Shown one piece after another: positions 23,370 through 33,850 of a stretch of 64,000 bases of DNA. Within the stretch, counting starts at the first letter, position 1; each line of letters opens with the position of its first letter. The translations under genes were made by a program, and so were the position numbers. The notes beneath the pieces are model-generated. The model worked only from the letters and a program-made list of their open reading frames with translations. It made no database searches and was not told the DNA's origin. Origin of the DNA: Heliocidaris erythrogramma (Eukaryota; Echinodermata; Echinoidea; Camarodonta; Echinometridae); the NCBI GenBank assembly GCA_025617745.1, contig CM046867.1, positions 28,946,705 through 29,010,704 of the forward strand, written 5' to 3'.

Positions 23370-23420
23370 TTGATGGTGAGGGTCGGCCATCAACTTCACA
23401 CTTCTTGACTAAACAGACCC
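23354..23420 (+). promoter_or_regulatory. -1 ribosomal frameshift signal, gag to pol
   Basis: The heptamer GGGAAAC (23,354-23,360) lies in the gag frame as G GGA AAC, the canonical X XXY YYZ form. After a 7-nt spacer comes a perfect 9-bp stem: AGTTGATGG 23,368-23,376 with CCATCAACT 23,387-23,395. Loop bases GGGTC (23,380-23,384) can pair with GACCC (23,416-23,420), giving an H-type pseudoknot. The -1 frame is closed upstream by a TGA at 23,336-23,338 and open downstream into pol. The only large pol frame therefore has to be reached this way. Confidence 0.88.
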
Positions 23421-26400
23421 AAACTGAAAACAAATCTCATCCTTCATCTACTACTTCCTCTGTTAATGATAGATCTCCTTCATCTACGCCACCATATATT
23501 CCAACAATTGTCGACAACACATATATTTTGGCCTTCATCGACAGTGGCTCTTTTATATCGCTGATGGATGCGGACTTCTATTACTCTATTCCAGTGAGCC
23601 AGAGAAGTCCATTACAAAAGACAACAACTTTGGCTTCAACAATAACCAGAGAAGGCATTGATATTATTGGTACAACCTCACCCACCATCCATCTTGGAAA
23701 CAAGACGATCAAACATCTGTTCAGTGTTGCAAGGAACATTACTCATCCTTTCATCATTGGTTGGGACTTCATGTTTCAGCATGATGCCTCCATCTCTGCC
23801 CGTACTTCAACCTTCACTATGCCTGGTGTGAGCATTCCACTCGTGGATCGACATCAACACCAAGTACCACTCAAGTGTAATGTTTGTTTGGTTGGAAAGG
23901 CAACTCTCCCTGGAATGAGCGAAGTACATGTTCAAGGCCGATTGATACCACCACAACCTGATATAATTCCACAGGACTACGATGGAATTTTTGAGCCCTC
24001 CATCCATGAACATTTCCATGTTGCAGGTGCAAGATCCCTATCCCGACCACAAAATGGTATAATCTTCCTCAGGCTGATAAACCCCACATCGGAGATGGTA
24101 GAATTATCTCCAAACACAGCACTTGGGCAATTTTATTCGACTACTGGAGACAGTGAGGAAGAGTATGAGATCCTCGATGGTTTTGTAGCTGGCACGCAGG
24201 CAAATTTGTCTTTTGAAGCATCTTCTATGCTCCCTACTTCTAATCTGACCAAAACTGAGTATGAAAGTGCTGAGCATCTACTCAACTCCTACTCTGATGT
24301 TTTCAGCACCACAGCTGAGGATATTGGACAGACTAACTTCGCCTATCATGAAATCATAACAACAACAGAGACGCCAATTCGCCAAAGAGCATATAGGACT
24401 TCACCTAATATGAGAGTCGAGATTCAAAACCAGGTTGATGAGCTACTTAGAAGAGATATCATAGAGAAAAGCTTTAGTCCTTGGGCCAGCCCTATTGTGA
24501 TGGTGCGAAAGAAGGACAAGACCTACAGGTTTTGCGTTGACTATAGAGCATTGAATGCTATCACAGTAAGAGACTCGCATCCCATTCCACGTCAGGATGA
24601 CTCTATCGACGCTTTATCTTCCTCTTCCTACTTCAGTGTGATCGACCTATCTTCAGGGTATTGGCAGATCCCGTTAGATCCAAGAGACAAGGAGAAGACT
24701 GCATTTACTACTGGGACGGGCCTTTATCAATTCAAGGTAATGCCGTTTGGCTTGGTCAATGCGCCAATGACGTTCCAGCGAGTAATGGAAGCTGTCCTCC
24801 ATGGGTTACATTGGTCAACATGTCTTATATACTTGGATGATTGCATTGTCCTTGGGAAGACATTTCAAGATCACCTAAAGAATCTACAGGAAGTTCTACA
24901 AAGATTCCGAGAAGCCAATCTCAAGTTAAAGCCTTCGAAGTGTCAATTCTTTCAGAAGGAAGTAACCTATCTTGGACATGTGATCAGTACTACCGGAGTT
25001 CTCCCCGACCCGGTCAACACCAACAAAGTCTCATCATGGCCCCGACCAAGAACGCCTACCCAAGTGAGATCGTTTTTAGGACTTGCCTCCTTCTACCGTC
25101 GATTTATACCCAGTTTTGCTCAAGTTGCATCTCCACTCACTGATTTGACTCATAAAGGTAGAAAATTTGTTTGGACTGAAGAATGTGAAGCAGCCTTCAA
25201 CCGACTGAAGTCCTCCCTTACTAGCCCACCAATTCTTGCCTACCCGGACTTCAACAACAAGTTCAGCCTATCTACTGACGCTTCACAAGATGCTATTGGA
25301 GCCGTACTGTCTCAAGTGCAAGATGGTAATGACCGGGCAGTTGCTTTCTTCAGTCAGAAGCTTACAGAGTCCCGGCGAAAATGGTCAACCTACGATCGAG
25401 AATTGTGGGCCATTGTTTCGTCGATTCGTCATTTCAGACACTATCTCAGGGACAAGGAATTTGCTATCTTCACTGACCATCGTCCCCTGCTCAGCTTCAA
25501 CAGAATACCTATTCAAGATGAAGCAACAGGACGGAGAGCTAGGTGGATTGTTGAGTTAAACGCCTATACTTTCACCATACATCACAGAAAGGGTACTGCT
25601 CATCAAAACGCAGATGCAATGTCTCGGATGCCAGAAGACGCAGCACACCTTGTTAGTATGGTGAACACACGTTCCTCACTAAGAAGTCCATCTACAAGTC
25701 AACTAGATGGAAAATCAACCAGCCCAACATCGTTCACTGCCCCGACTGATGTTACTACTCAGAACTACATCCTTGCAAACCATCAAGACTTCCAATACCA
25801 TCAACAACGAGACGAGGACATCCAAAGGGTAATCAAGTATATCCAGGATGAACGTCACCCAACAGTGCGAGAGATCCGTCGTCAATCACCTCGCCTCCGA
25901 CGAATCCTCTGGCAACTATCCCGTTTTGTGCTTATAGATAGAATCTTGTATAGACGACGTCGGGACAACATAGGTGCATCCTCACTTCAGGTAGTTGTGC
26001 CAGAATCTCTTATCCCACAAGTCTTGGAAGAGATTCATGGTAATCCATCATCTGGACATTTTGGAGTTCAGCGCACACTACACAGGGCTGAGTCTATGTG
26101 CTTCTGGCCATTCATGCACAAAGATATAACTAACTACTGCAGAACTTGTCCTGCCTGTGAGTCGATAAGATCACCCAACCCTAAGCATCAAGCTCCGCTC
26201 CAGAACATCAAGACAGATCACCCTCTTCAAATTGTATTCGCAGACATAGCTGAGCTTCCTACGTCGAAGAGTGGGTACCACTATATTTTGGTCGTCGTTG
26301 ATCACTTTAGTAAATACACCAATATTTACCCCATGCGAGACCAGACCGCCCAGACCGTGGCAAGACACTTATTTGAAGATTACGTTAAAGAGCATGGAGT

Positions 26401-27709
26401 TCCCGAGTCGCTGCATACAGACCAGGGAAGACAATTTGAATCCCGACTAGTCCAGGATCTCTGCAAGAGGCTTGGTATTCGTAAATCTCGATCATCTCCA
26501 TACCACCCGCAGGGAGCTGGTATTGTCGAAAGGGCAAACAGAGTTATTAAAGAACAGCTCGCGAAGTATATAGCACATCAGGGAGGTGACTGGGATAAGC
26601 ATATACATCAACTACAACTAGCCTATAACACCAGTGTCCATGCAAGCACTGGCATGACACCCTATTTCATTTTGCATGGTCGTGAAGCAAGGACCCCAGC
26701 CAGCATCACTTGTCCCATCATGACCCCATCCTATGACTCTCCTCAAGAGTATGTCACCGATGTATGTTCTCGACTAAGAAAGGCTTTCCAATATACCAGA
26801 CGGAAGGCAAAGCAAGCTCAACTCAGACAGAAAAAGAACTATGATGCCTCAACTAGGACTATCAAGTATGAGGTAGGAGATCTTGTTTGGTTACATGATC
26901 CAGTCAATGCTAGACACAAACTGGAGCCCAACTGGAAGGGACCTTTCATCGTTATCTCATCCTCCCCTGATGAGCTTAACTATAGGATAGCTGACATCCA
27001 TGATGAAAATGTAAAGAAACTCGTTCATCACAATCGACTCAAACTTTTCAGGTCAAAAGCATTCTTACAAGGGAAAGAAGCTTCTGATTCACATCCTTCT
27101 TCAGATAGTTGTGAAAGACCTCTTTCCACTCGTCCTCCTTCAAGTGTTCAGGGAAAGCCTGAAATTCCTCCATCTCATTTAGCATCTCAATCTTCAATAG
27201 AGATGCCATGGTCAGCAAACTCTCAAATACAAGCTGATCAGTACCAGCCCCTAGATGATCTTCCAGTTCCAGAAGCTCAACAACCAATCCACCCTGAGGG
27301 AAGTGAGACTGACTCATCATCTCAATGTGCAGACCAATCCAATCAACGCCAGATATTAGACGATTCTGCCCAACCACCATGGTCAGATGAGTCTATGGAA
27401 CAGTCGTCCACTCAGCAACAGCAGACTCCTAACCAATCCCTTCAACACTTGGGACCAAACCAGACTAACACTCAAGGACGACAGGCAAATTTCCCGGACC
27501 AATTCCAAAGACCAGGGCCCTCTAGAGAGAATCCAGATGACAACCCAGAGGTCAGCGACCGAGAACGCCCCCCTAAACCATCAACTGGTGAATCTGTGAG
27601 CCAACGTACACCTTGTACAAGAGAAGATGCCACGTTGACACAAGTAACGCGGACTCGCTCAGGCCGTCATATCCACAAACCAAAGAGGTATAGCGATTAT
27701 AAATTGTGA
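23357..27709 (+). CDS. pol: Pol polyprotein: protease, RT, RNase H, integrase
   Basis: Expressed by -1 frameshift from gag, so it has no ATG of its own. Residues are numbered from the Leu codon at 23,405. The aspartic protease has FIDSGS with catalytic D46 (DSG rather than DTG) and later FIIGWDF. RT core spans about 345-560, with FCVDYRALN, PFGLVNAP and YLDD at 476-479. RNase H has the STDAS Asp at 625, TYDREL, FTDHRPL and the NADAMSR Asp. Integrase has the HHCC finger, H878 and CPAC Cys at 915 and 918. Its catalytic triad is D947, D1006 and E1042 with the expected 35-residue D-E spacing. A WKGPFIV GPY/F-like module follows. The last ~190 residues are Ser/Gln/Pro-rich and end RSGRHIHKPKRYSDYKL. 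No internal stops or frame breaks. Confidence 0.96.
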   Translation, partial: KLLVVDGEGRPSTSHFLTKQTQTENKSHPSSTTSSVNDRSPSSTPPYIPTIVDNTYILAFIDSGSFISLMDADFYYSIPVSQRSPLQKTTTLASTITREGIDIIGTTSPTIHLGNKTIKHLFSVARNITHPFIIGWDFMFQHDASISARTSTFTMPGVSIPLVDRHQHQVPLKCNVCLVGKATLPGMSEVHVQGRLIPPQPDIIPQDYDGIFEPSIHEHFHVAGARSLSRPQNGIIFLRLINPTSEMVELSPNTALGQFYSTTGDSEEEYEILDGFVAGTQANLSFEASSMLPTSNLTKTEYESAEHLLNSYSDVFSTTAEDIGQTNFAYHEIITTTETPIRQRAYRTSPNMRVEIQNQVDELLRRDIIEKSFSPWASPIVMVRKKDKTYRFCVDYRALNAITVRDSHPIPRQDDSIDALSSSSYFSVIDLSSGYWQIPLDPRDKEKTAFTTGTGLYQFKVMPFGLVNAPMTFQRVMEAVLHGLHWSTCLIYLDDCIVLGKTFQDHLKNLQEVLQRFREANLKLKPSKCQFFQKEVTYLGHVISTTGVLPDPVNTNKVSSWPRPRTPTQVRSFLGLASFYRRFIPSFAQVASPLTDLTHKGRKFVWTEECEAAFNRLKSSLTSPPILAYPDFNNKFSLSTDASQDAIGAVLSQVQDGNDRAVAFFSQKLTESRRKWSTYDRELWAIVSSIRHFRHYLRDKEFAIFTDHRPLLSFNRIPIQDEATGRRARWIVELNAYTFTIHHRKGTAHQNADAMSRMPEDAAHLVSMVNTRSSLRSPSTSQLDGKSTSPTSFTAPTDVTTQNYILANHQDFQYHQQRDEDIQRVIKYIQDERHPTVREIRRQSPRLRRILWQLSRFVLIDRILYRRRRDNIGASSLQVVVPESLIPQVLEEIHGNPSSGHFGVQRTLHRAESMCFWPFMHKDITNYCRTCPACESIRSPNPKHQAPLQNIKTDHPLQIVFADIAELPTSKSGYHYILVVVDHFSKYTNIYPMRDQTAQTVARHLFEDYVKEHGVPESLHTDQGRQFESRLVQDLCKRLGIRKSRSSPYHPQGAGIVERANRVIKEQLAKYIAHQGGDWDKHIHQLQLAYNTSVHASTGMTPYFILHGREARTPASITCPIMTPSYDSPQEYVTDVCSRLRKAFQYTRRKAKQAQLRQKKNYDASTRTIKYEVGDLVWLHDPVNARHKLEPNWKGPFIVISSSPDELNYRIADIHDENVKKLVHHNRLKLFRSKAFLQGKEASDSHPSSDSCERPLSTRPPSSVQGKPEIPPSHLASQSSIEMPWSANSQIQADQYQPLDDLPVPEAQQPIHPEGSETDSSSQCADQSNQRQILDDSAQPPWSDESMEQSSTQQQQTPNQSLQHLGPNQTNTQGRQANFPDQFQRPGPSRENPDDNPEVSDRERPPKPSTGESVSQRTPCTREDATLTQVTRTRSGRHIHKPKRYSDYKL

Positions 27710-29620
27710 CTCTTCAGATATTCATTTCTTCAAACTGAGGACATAGTGATTATCAGTGGTGATTTGTGACTACTCCCTGAAACTGAGATTTTGAATATTT
27801 CATAAATCTGAATTTGACATCTTAATCAGGAGAAGAGAAACTAAACACTACATGGATGTTTTTTTTTTTTTTTGATAAGGAAAGTGGATATTGAAAGTAA
27901 AGGACAGAGGCATGTAAAACCCAAATATTAACTTTTAGAGAGAACAGTAGATCGCATAAACTTTGCATGTTTCAAGATGATTTTTTTTTTTTTTTAAGTG
28001 ATACGATATTGAATGGACTTTATTTCATCGATTATTGATATGTTTAAGTCAAAACATTGGAACAATGAACTGTCTTTTTTTCAATGACGCTCTTATAAGA
28101 ATTTGAAAGAACTTTTAATTCATATGTTTCTTGTGAATTAGTCATTTAAATAGAAAAATGAGCAATGCAACATTGAACGGACTGCATTTCATTGATCGAT
28201 ATACGGTACAAGTCTAAGTATTGGAACTATGAACTGAATTTCTTCCAAAGACATTTATACAGGAACTTAAATTGACTTAAATTTATACATATGTTTCTCA
28301 CAAATTTAATATTTAACAAGAAAATTGAGAAAAAAAGATATATGAAAATTTTCACTTTTATGTAAAAATATTGAAAGATATACATTTCTGTGATGTTTTT
28401 TTTTTTTTGTGATAGAAATACAAGAGAATTTATGAATATTTGCAAAAACAAAAAAATAATGTCTTATATATGTATATTATTCATATTATGATTCTTTGAA
28501 ATGACCATGAGGGAATATGATTCTTCCAAGACAGAAACCATTTTGCATTTATATTGTCAATAGATTGTGTGGTGAATGGAAGATTATTGATAATCAAAAG
28601 GAAAATATTATTTTGGTAATTGTACCAAACAAGAAGAAAAAGTTGATGTTGGGCTCCTTGTGAAACCTTATATTTTCTTTAATATACGAATCGACATACT
28701 TCACAAATTACAAGAAAAGAAAATGCAGTGTATTTTTTTTTCTTAATATAATCATTATTGTGTATTTGAAATCCAAGAGAACAGTGTATTAGAGTGTACA
28801 ATATGTTAGGACCGACGATGTTTATTTTTTTTTAGTATCGATTACATATAACGGAACAGATGCTGATTCAGTTTTCATTAATGTACAAAGGAAGGTCTAT
28901 GTTTTGTTGACATAGGCAAAAAAATGATTTAAAAGCATGTAGAGCACAAATTTGTCCATGAATAGTATTACATGTACATGTATGGGATAAAATTAACGAA
29001 ATGTGATGAAATAATTCATGTAACCTTGGGAAAACTAATTTTCAGGTTATAGTTTTGTTTTTAGGATACAGAAAATAACTCAAAGAAAGTTATTACGTTG
29101 AATGATGTGATGTGATATAAAAGGGAAAATGAAAAGGATAAGGATACTTTATTTTCGTATTACAGTTTGTAGAGTACTTGGATCGATTCGGAATTATTGT
29201 TTTGTTTGTTTTAGACATTACCAAATGTTTAAATTTTTGTGATTTGTTGTTTTGATAGTTTGAAATGTTTTTTTTTCTTTAGAAGAAAGAAAAAAAAACA
29301 ATGGATAATTTGAAGTGAATTCCACTCGGGTGTATGAATATTGCATTTGATGATACAGTTCCATCGTGAATAATATTATTCTGTCATATACAAAATGAAA
29401 CTATTTTCTTTATTGAAATTCCATGTTGTGCTAGAAGGTAATTATGTTTTTTTTTTTTTTAAAGTAAAAAAGGACATACATGTAGCTTGATAGTAATTGT
29501 ACAGTTATTAAGAAAACAATGTTACAATTTTAATAGTTATTTGATGTTTGATATGTTTTGGGTTAGCAAAGAAACTTGTTATAAAATGAGGACATTTTAT
29601 TTGTGAGAGGAAGACTGGTT
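27710..29620 (+). other. Long non-coding 3' region of the retrotransposon
   Basis: 1.9 kb, very AT-rich, with repeated T runs of 12-16 (27,858; 27,981; 28,396; 29,448) and no open frame for an envelope. It contains a diverged tandem duplication of period about 164 bp (28,006-28,170 and 28,170-28,334). The polypurine tract before the 3' LTR is imperfect: GAGAGGAAGA at about 29,605-29,614, then CTGGTT before the LTR. Confidence 0.8.
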
Positions 29621-30020
29621 TGTAGGGACTTATTTTGAACTTCTTTACTCCTTCCCATTTATTTCCATGATTCATCCCTTTCATACCAATAGATGATCCC
29701 TCATCTTATATTCACCCTTTTTCAACCTGATTGGTTGCAGTGACCACCAGTTGCGGTCAAGCGTAGATAATAATTTGCATATAGGTTGAATAGTCAGTAT
29801 ATATCTTTGTGTGTTTGTTTGAATATTCAAGAACCCTTTGTAATATGATTTATGAATATAGATGTCCTCTTCTAATTTGCATGGAATGTTAGAATGCAGC
29901 AAGGCATCTTGTACATTAAAAAGCTGGGAGTTAGCCAGTAGATCTGAACCTGTGAACATGTCTGCTGTGCTGCCTCTGTGTTTAGAGTGTTAGGAATTGT
30001 TAAGAACCCAAGACACTACA
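29621..30020 (+). repeat. 3' LTR
   Basis: 400 bp, identical by eye to 21,186-21,585. Right flank CAAG (30,021-30,024) repeats the left flank. Confidence 0.97.
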
Positions 30021-30321
30021 CAAGTATTGTGGAAAACGACTTGACTTTGTGGGTTTATTTACCAACTCGGAACTCTTGTTTGAGAAAGAAATGTTTTGAG
30101 TCCTTGTGGAGTGACAACGATCCGTTCCAAATACATCCTTCGAAAGAGGTTGCTGTGCTTTAGTGATCATGAATACCAACCATTCTGGCCGGTCCTGTGC
30201 AAGGACTTCCTTGCTCTGCCTCTGATCATGCTCTGATGTCTCCCGAGCGTTATGTCTGCAGTTATGTATATTGTCTCAGGTACAAATGAAATCGTATCTC
30301 GACGACTTACTCCCTGATCCA

Positions 30322-30636
30322 TTAAAGTGACAGTAAACTGGAGCTCCTAAATAGTAGCGCCATCTTTCAACAGAATTTGATAAGTGCCTGTGCCTCTCAT
30401 TTTCCCATCATGCACCATTCTAGTTTGTAAAAGCTTAAAATGTACCTGCACACAATTTTCCACAATGCCAAGTCAAAAATAATAGTTTGAAATATAAAAT
30501 TCGCCTATTATCCAAACAATTTTTTTGGTCAAAATTCAGAATAAAATGCAATTAATTTTCAAATTACAATCTTGATTTAGCATTAATCACTACAAAATGG
30601 CGCTGTTCAAGTTCTGCCAGTTTAATGTCACTTTAA
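30322..30636. mobile_element. TTAA-flanked fold-back element
   Basis: The left end TTAAAGTGACAGTAAACTGG (30,322-30,341) and the right end 30,617-30,636 are inverted repeats matching at 19 of 20 positions. Each outer end is TTAA, compatible with a TTAA target duplication. A weaker internal inverted block AGCGCCAT..AGAATTTG / TGTTCAAGTTCT is also present. No coding capacity. Confidence 0.7.
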
Positions 30637-31136
30637 GCCAGACAACTATACACCCGGACAATTACCTCCAAGGACAATCTCCTGAAAACTAACCCGGGAC
30701 TAGAACTCGTTATAATTATACATCAATGGGTAGTGTCCGAATGTATTTTTTTTTAAATAGAGGGTAGTTGTAGATGACTGGGGGGGGTTTTTTAACCGGA
30801 GACTGTTGTTTGGGATAGTTGACCATTATAGGGTTAGTTTTCATATATAAATGTATATAATCAACTGAAATGATCAGTGGAGGTAAACTTCCTAAATGCT
30901 GCAGATACTGTGAAGCTGCAACAGGTCCGTTCATACCACCACGAACATTGCATTCCTGATCTCTTCGTGTTTTTTCTCTCTCTTACTTTCATCTTTTTGC
31001 TCTCATCTTTCGAACCAGATTTTAGTAGCAGTGAATAATTTGAGAGTGAATGTTTCCCGCGAGTACTTTCCACCGCCCACCTCTTCGACTTCCATCGCTA
31101 TTACATCGTCAATCAAAATCGAAACCAATACACTCC

Positions 31137-31525
31137 AGTCCGGGACGGCTTTTGCTAAACAGTCGGGTAACGTCGCGTCGCGTTGGTAGAAATTTTCGAA
31201 CATTTTTCAGGAAGGTGTCTTCAAGGGGACAAATTGAAAAAGAGTCCATTTCAGTATGATTTTTCCCGTTTTCAGGCTAAAAACGACAAACAAGGGAATA
31301 AAGAAAACAATAGAAGGATAATGCAAAGAAAAACATGAACTATAAAGAGAGAATAGAAGGGTAGGAAGGATGGAATAAAATATGATGAAAGGAAACAAAG
31401 AATACAACAATTGGAAAGTAAAAATAAGTGGATAAAAACAAAGAAAAACAAAGAAAGATAGAGACATAAATGATAGAAGGATATAGATATTAAGAGTAAC
31501 ATAAGGAAAGATAGAAGAGAAGATG
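31137..31525. repeat. Left arm of a 390-bp inverted repeat
   Basis: Reverse complement of 33,454-33,850 with roughly ten substitutions plus a few small indels. It contains CGTCGCGTCGCGTTGGTAGA and then purine-rich sequence. The minus-strand Phe/Leu/Ser frame here reappears in the other arm and is a repeat translation. Confidence 0.9.
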
Positions 31526-33453
31526 CAATTGCGGCAAGCTGGCGCGCGTGCCGGGCTAGACTCGAGCGAGCTAGCTGTGAGATTCTTTTCACATTTTTAG
31601 CACTTACTGTAGGCCTACTACTGGATACTTATGAAGTTTTTACGTTATACAAATAAAATGTGCATCCAATGTTTATCACGTAATGAATAGTAAAATAAAA
31701 ATAATTACGAAAATAGTGATTTAGTAATGTGTTTTAAAAAGGTTTTGAAATATTAAACTATGAATAATTCTAGAGCAAGTCCTAACTTCAACTCTTTTTT
31801 TTTTGGGGGGGGGGGGGGGGTAGCGTGTGTGAGGGTGTGTATGTGTGTTCCATTTTTTTTTACAGGGTAATTATTTTGTTTTTCATTGCTATATTGTCCT
31901 TTTGGGTTTACATATATTAGAGAGATATGAGAGAGATAGAACGAGAGAGATATAGAACGAGATAGAGATAGAGAGAAAATGTAGAGATTAAGAACTAGTA
32001 GATCAGGTTAAACAACGAAGACAAAGAAGATGATCGAATAACAAGAGCAAGGGGAAGAAAGAGAAAGCGAGAAATGGAGCTTCAGTGCACAGAAGGATAT
32101 GGGGAAAAAGAGAGAAAGAAGAGATTGATCAGGTAAGAGTGAGCATTTTGTCCGTCCGTGACACTTGTGATATCCCATGTTGAGAGGCTTTACCTAACTT
32201 GTTCGTATCTTGGTAAAATGATTTCTTAGAAAATTCTGATATGTCTACTTATTTGGGCCATACAATTTTCAGCATGGGTGTTGTTAAAAATTGCCATGTT
32301 TAGCAAAAATCCGTTACACCCTCTTTAGCATTCGCTACAAAATCAGGGGTTCGACATAAACTTGACAGATGATTGTAAACCCTGTTTATGTAACTAACAT
32401 TTAATACGAAAATATTTGACAAGTTTAATTTATTTGGATTGTAATTACAAAAGGGGACGAGGAAGTCAAGCAATCAATTTCTATCTCGTCCGTCCGTCAC
32501 AATGAACATTTTTCCGATTTGCATATCAGGCCCCTAGCCAGGGGGTCGGAGGGGTCGGACGACCCCCCACCCCCAGCTTCTTGGGATGATATCTGCTTTT
32601 TCATGAAAAGAAAATATTGGCAACACTGCAACTCACTTCACCATCATTCACAACTCCTAAATTTCCCCTCGGGAGTCATTAAATTACAGCAGTAAGCATC
32701 TTTTTTTTTATCATTTTCCGGGGGGGGGGGGGGGCATGCACCCGGACCCCAAGCAAGGACCTTACAAAAAGGTCCACTTTACCAACTTCCCCTTTAGAAA
32801 CACTGGCTACTGGCCTGCATATAGAAACCATGACAACCATGTTTTTTTTCATAATCCTTTGTGATACTCTTTATGATAAACCCCGAAGTTACCCATGATT
32901 ATTTGTTAATTAATATTCATAACCCCCCCCCCCCTCCCGCCCCACCATGAAATTAAATTTTGTTTTCCATCTTTCATAATGTTACTGTTTATATTTATTC
33001 TTTTTATCCTCTTTTTTATTGCTTTCCATCTTCACTTTGTTATTCTTTGTTCCCTTTTATCATCTTCTCTTCCACCTTTCTTCATGTTTAGATTTATCTT
33101 TTTATCATCTTTCTCTCTATCTCTCGCTTTGTCATTTCTTGCTTTTATCTATCTATCAACTATCTTTCCATCCTTCCTCTCGTTATGATATTCTTTGTTT
33201 CCTGTTATCATTTTCTCCCCCACCTTCCTCACGTTAATCTTTATCCTTCTATCATTTCTCTCTGTCTTTCTTTATATAAGTTAAACTTTTTTTTCCCTAT
33301 CATTTCTCTCTCTATCTTTCATATTATTCTTTTTAAAATCATTTTCTGCTTCCATCTTTATTTACTTTCCTTAAAATATTCTTTGCTTTTATGCTATCAT
33401 TTTGTTTTCCTTTCATCTTTTCTTTCGTTATGTTATTCCTTTATTCAAATTAT
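31526..33453. other. Spacer between inverted-repeat arms
   Basis: No gene. It contains G runs at about 31,805-31,820 and 32,720-32,734, a purine-rich patch 31,918-32,120 (GAGAGATAGA..), a C run at 32,927-32,939, and pyrimidine-rich degenerate tandem repeats from about 32,965. Confidence 0.7.
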
Positions 33454-33690
33454 CATCTTCTCTTCTATTTTTCCTTATGTTACTCTTAATATCTTTATCC
33501 TTCTATCATTTATGTCTCTATCTTTCTTTATGTTTTTCTTTGTTTTTATCCACTTATTTTTACTTTCCAACTTTCCTTTTGTTGTATTCTTTGTTTCGTT
33601 TCATCATATTTTCTTCCATCCTTCCTACCCTTCTATTCTCTCTTTATAGTTCATGTTTTTCTTTGCATTATCCTTCTATTGTTTTCTTTA
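32965..33690. repeat. Degenerate pyrimidine-rich tandem repeat
   Basis: About a dozen imperfect units of roughly 50-60 bp, each with a core like CTTTCTTTATGTTATTCTTT followed by TTTATCAT and TCTCTTCCATC. The array runs into the right inverted arm. Its complement is present only in the left arm, so the array grew or shrank after the duplication. The long Phe/Ser/Leu frames are repeat translations. Confidence 0.75.
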
Positions 33691-33850
33691 TTCCCTTGTT
33701 TGTCGTTTTTAGCCTGAAAACGGGAAAAAATCATACTGAGATGGACTCTTTTTCAATTTGTCCCCTTGAAGACACCTTCCTGAAAAATGTTCGAAAATTT
33801 CTACCAACGCGACGCGACGTTACCGACTGTTTAGCAAAAGCCCCGGGACT
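33454..33850. repeat. Right arm of the 390-bp inverted repeat
   Basis: Inverted partner of 31,137-31,525. The arms diverge outside AGTCC (31,137) and GGGACT (33,850). No target duplication was recognised at the outer edges. Confidence 0.9.

Larger units (their letters stand above)
21186..30020 (+). mobile_element. Complete Ty3/gypsy LTR retrotransposon
   Basis: An 8,835-bp element bounded by two 400-bp LTRs that read identical base for base by eye. Each starts TGTAG and ends CTACA. The flanking target duplication is CAAG (21,182-21,185 and 30,021-30,024). Order: 5' LTR, tRNA-Leu primer site, a 0.68-kb leader with short tandem repeats, gag, a -1 frameshift signal, then pol. Pol domains run protease, reverse transcriptase, RNase H, integrase, which is the Ty3/gypsy order. 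A 1.9-kb non-coding region precedes the 3' LTR. No env frame is present and no chromodomain was seen. Identical LTRs and unbroken frames suggest a recent insertion that may be competent. The clade within Ty3/gypsy (Mag-like or other) is not settled by eye. Confidence 0.97.

Noticed and set aside
22957-23373. 138-codon plus-strand frame overlapping the end of gag
   Set aside because: Shadow of the RS-rich repeat region of gag in another phase; the -1 frame to pol is a different one and is closed until 23,339.
27048-27380. 110-codon minus-strand frame inside pol
   Set aside because: Shadow of the Ser/Gln/Pro-rich C-terminus of pol.
27710-29620. Possible envelope gene after pol
   Set aside because: No open frame of useful length on the plus strand; the region is AT-rich and full of stops.
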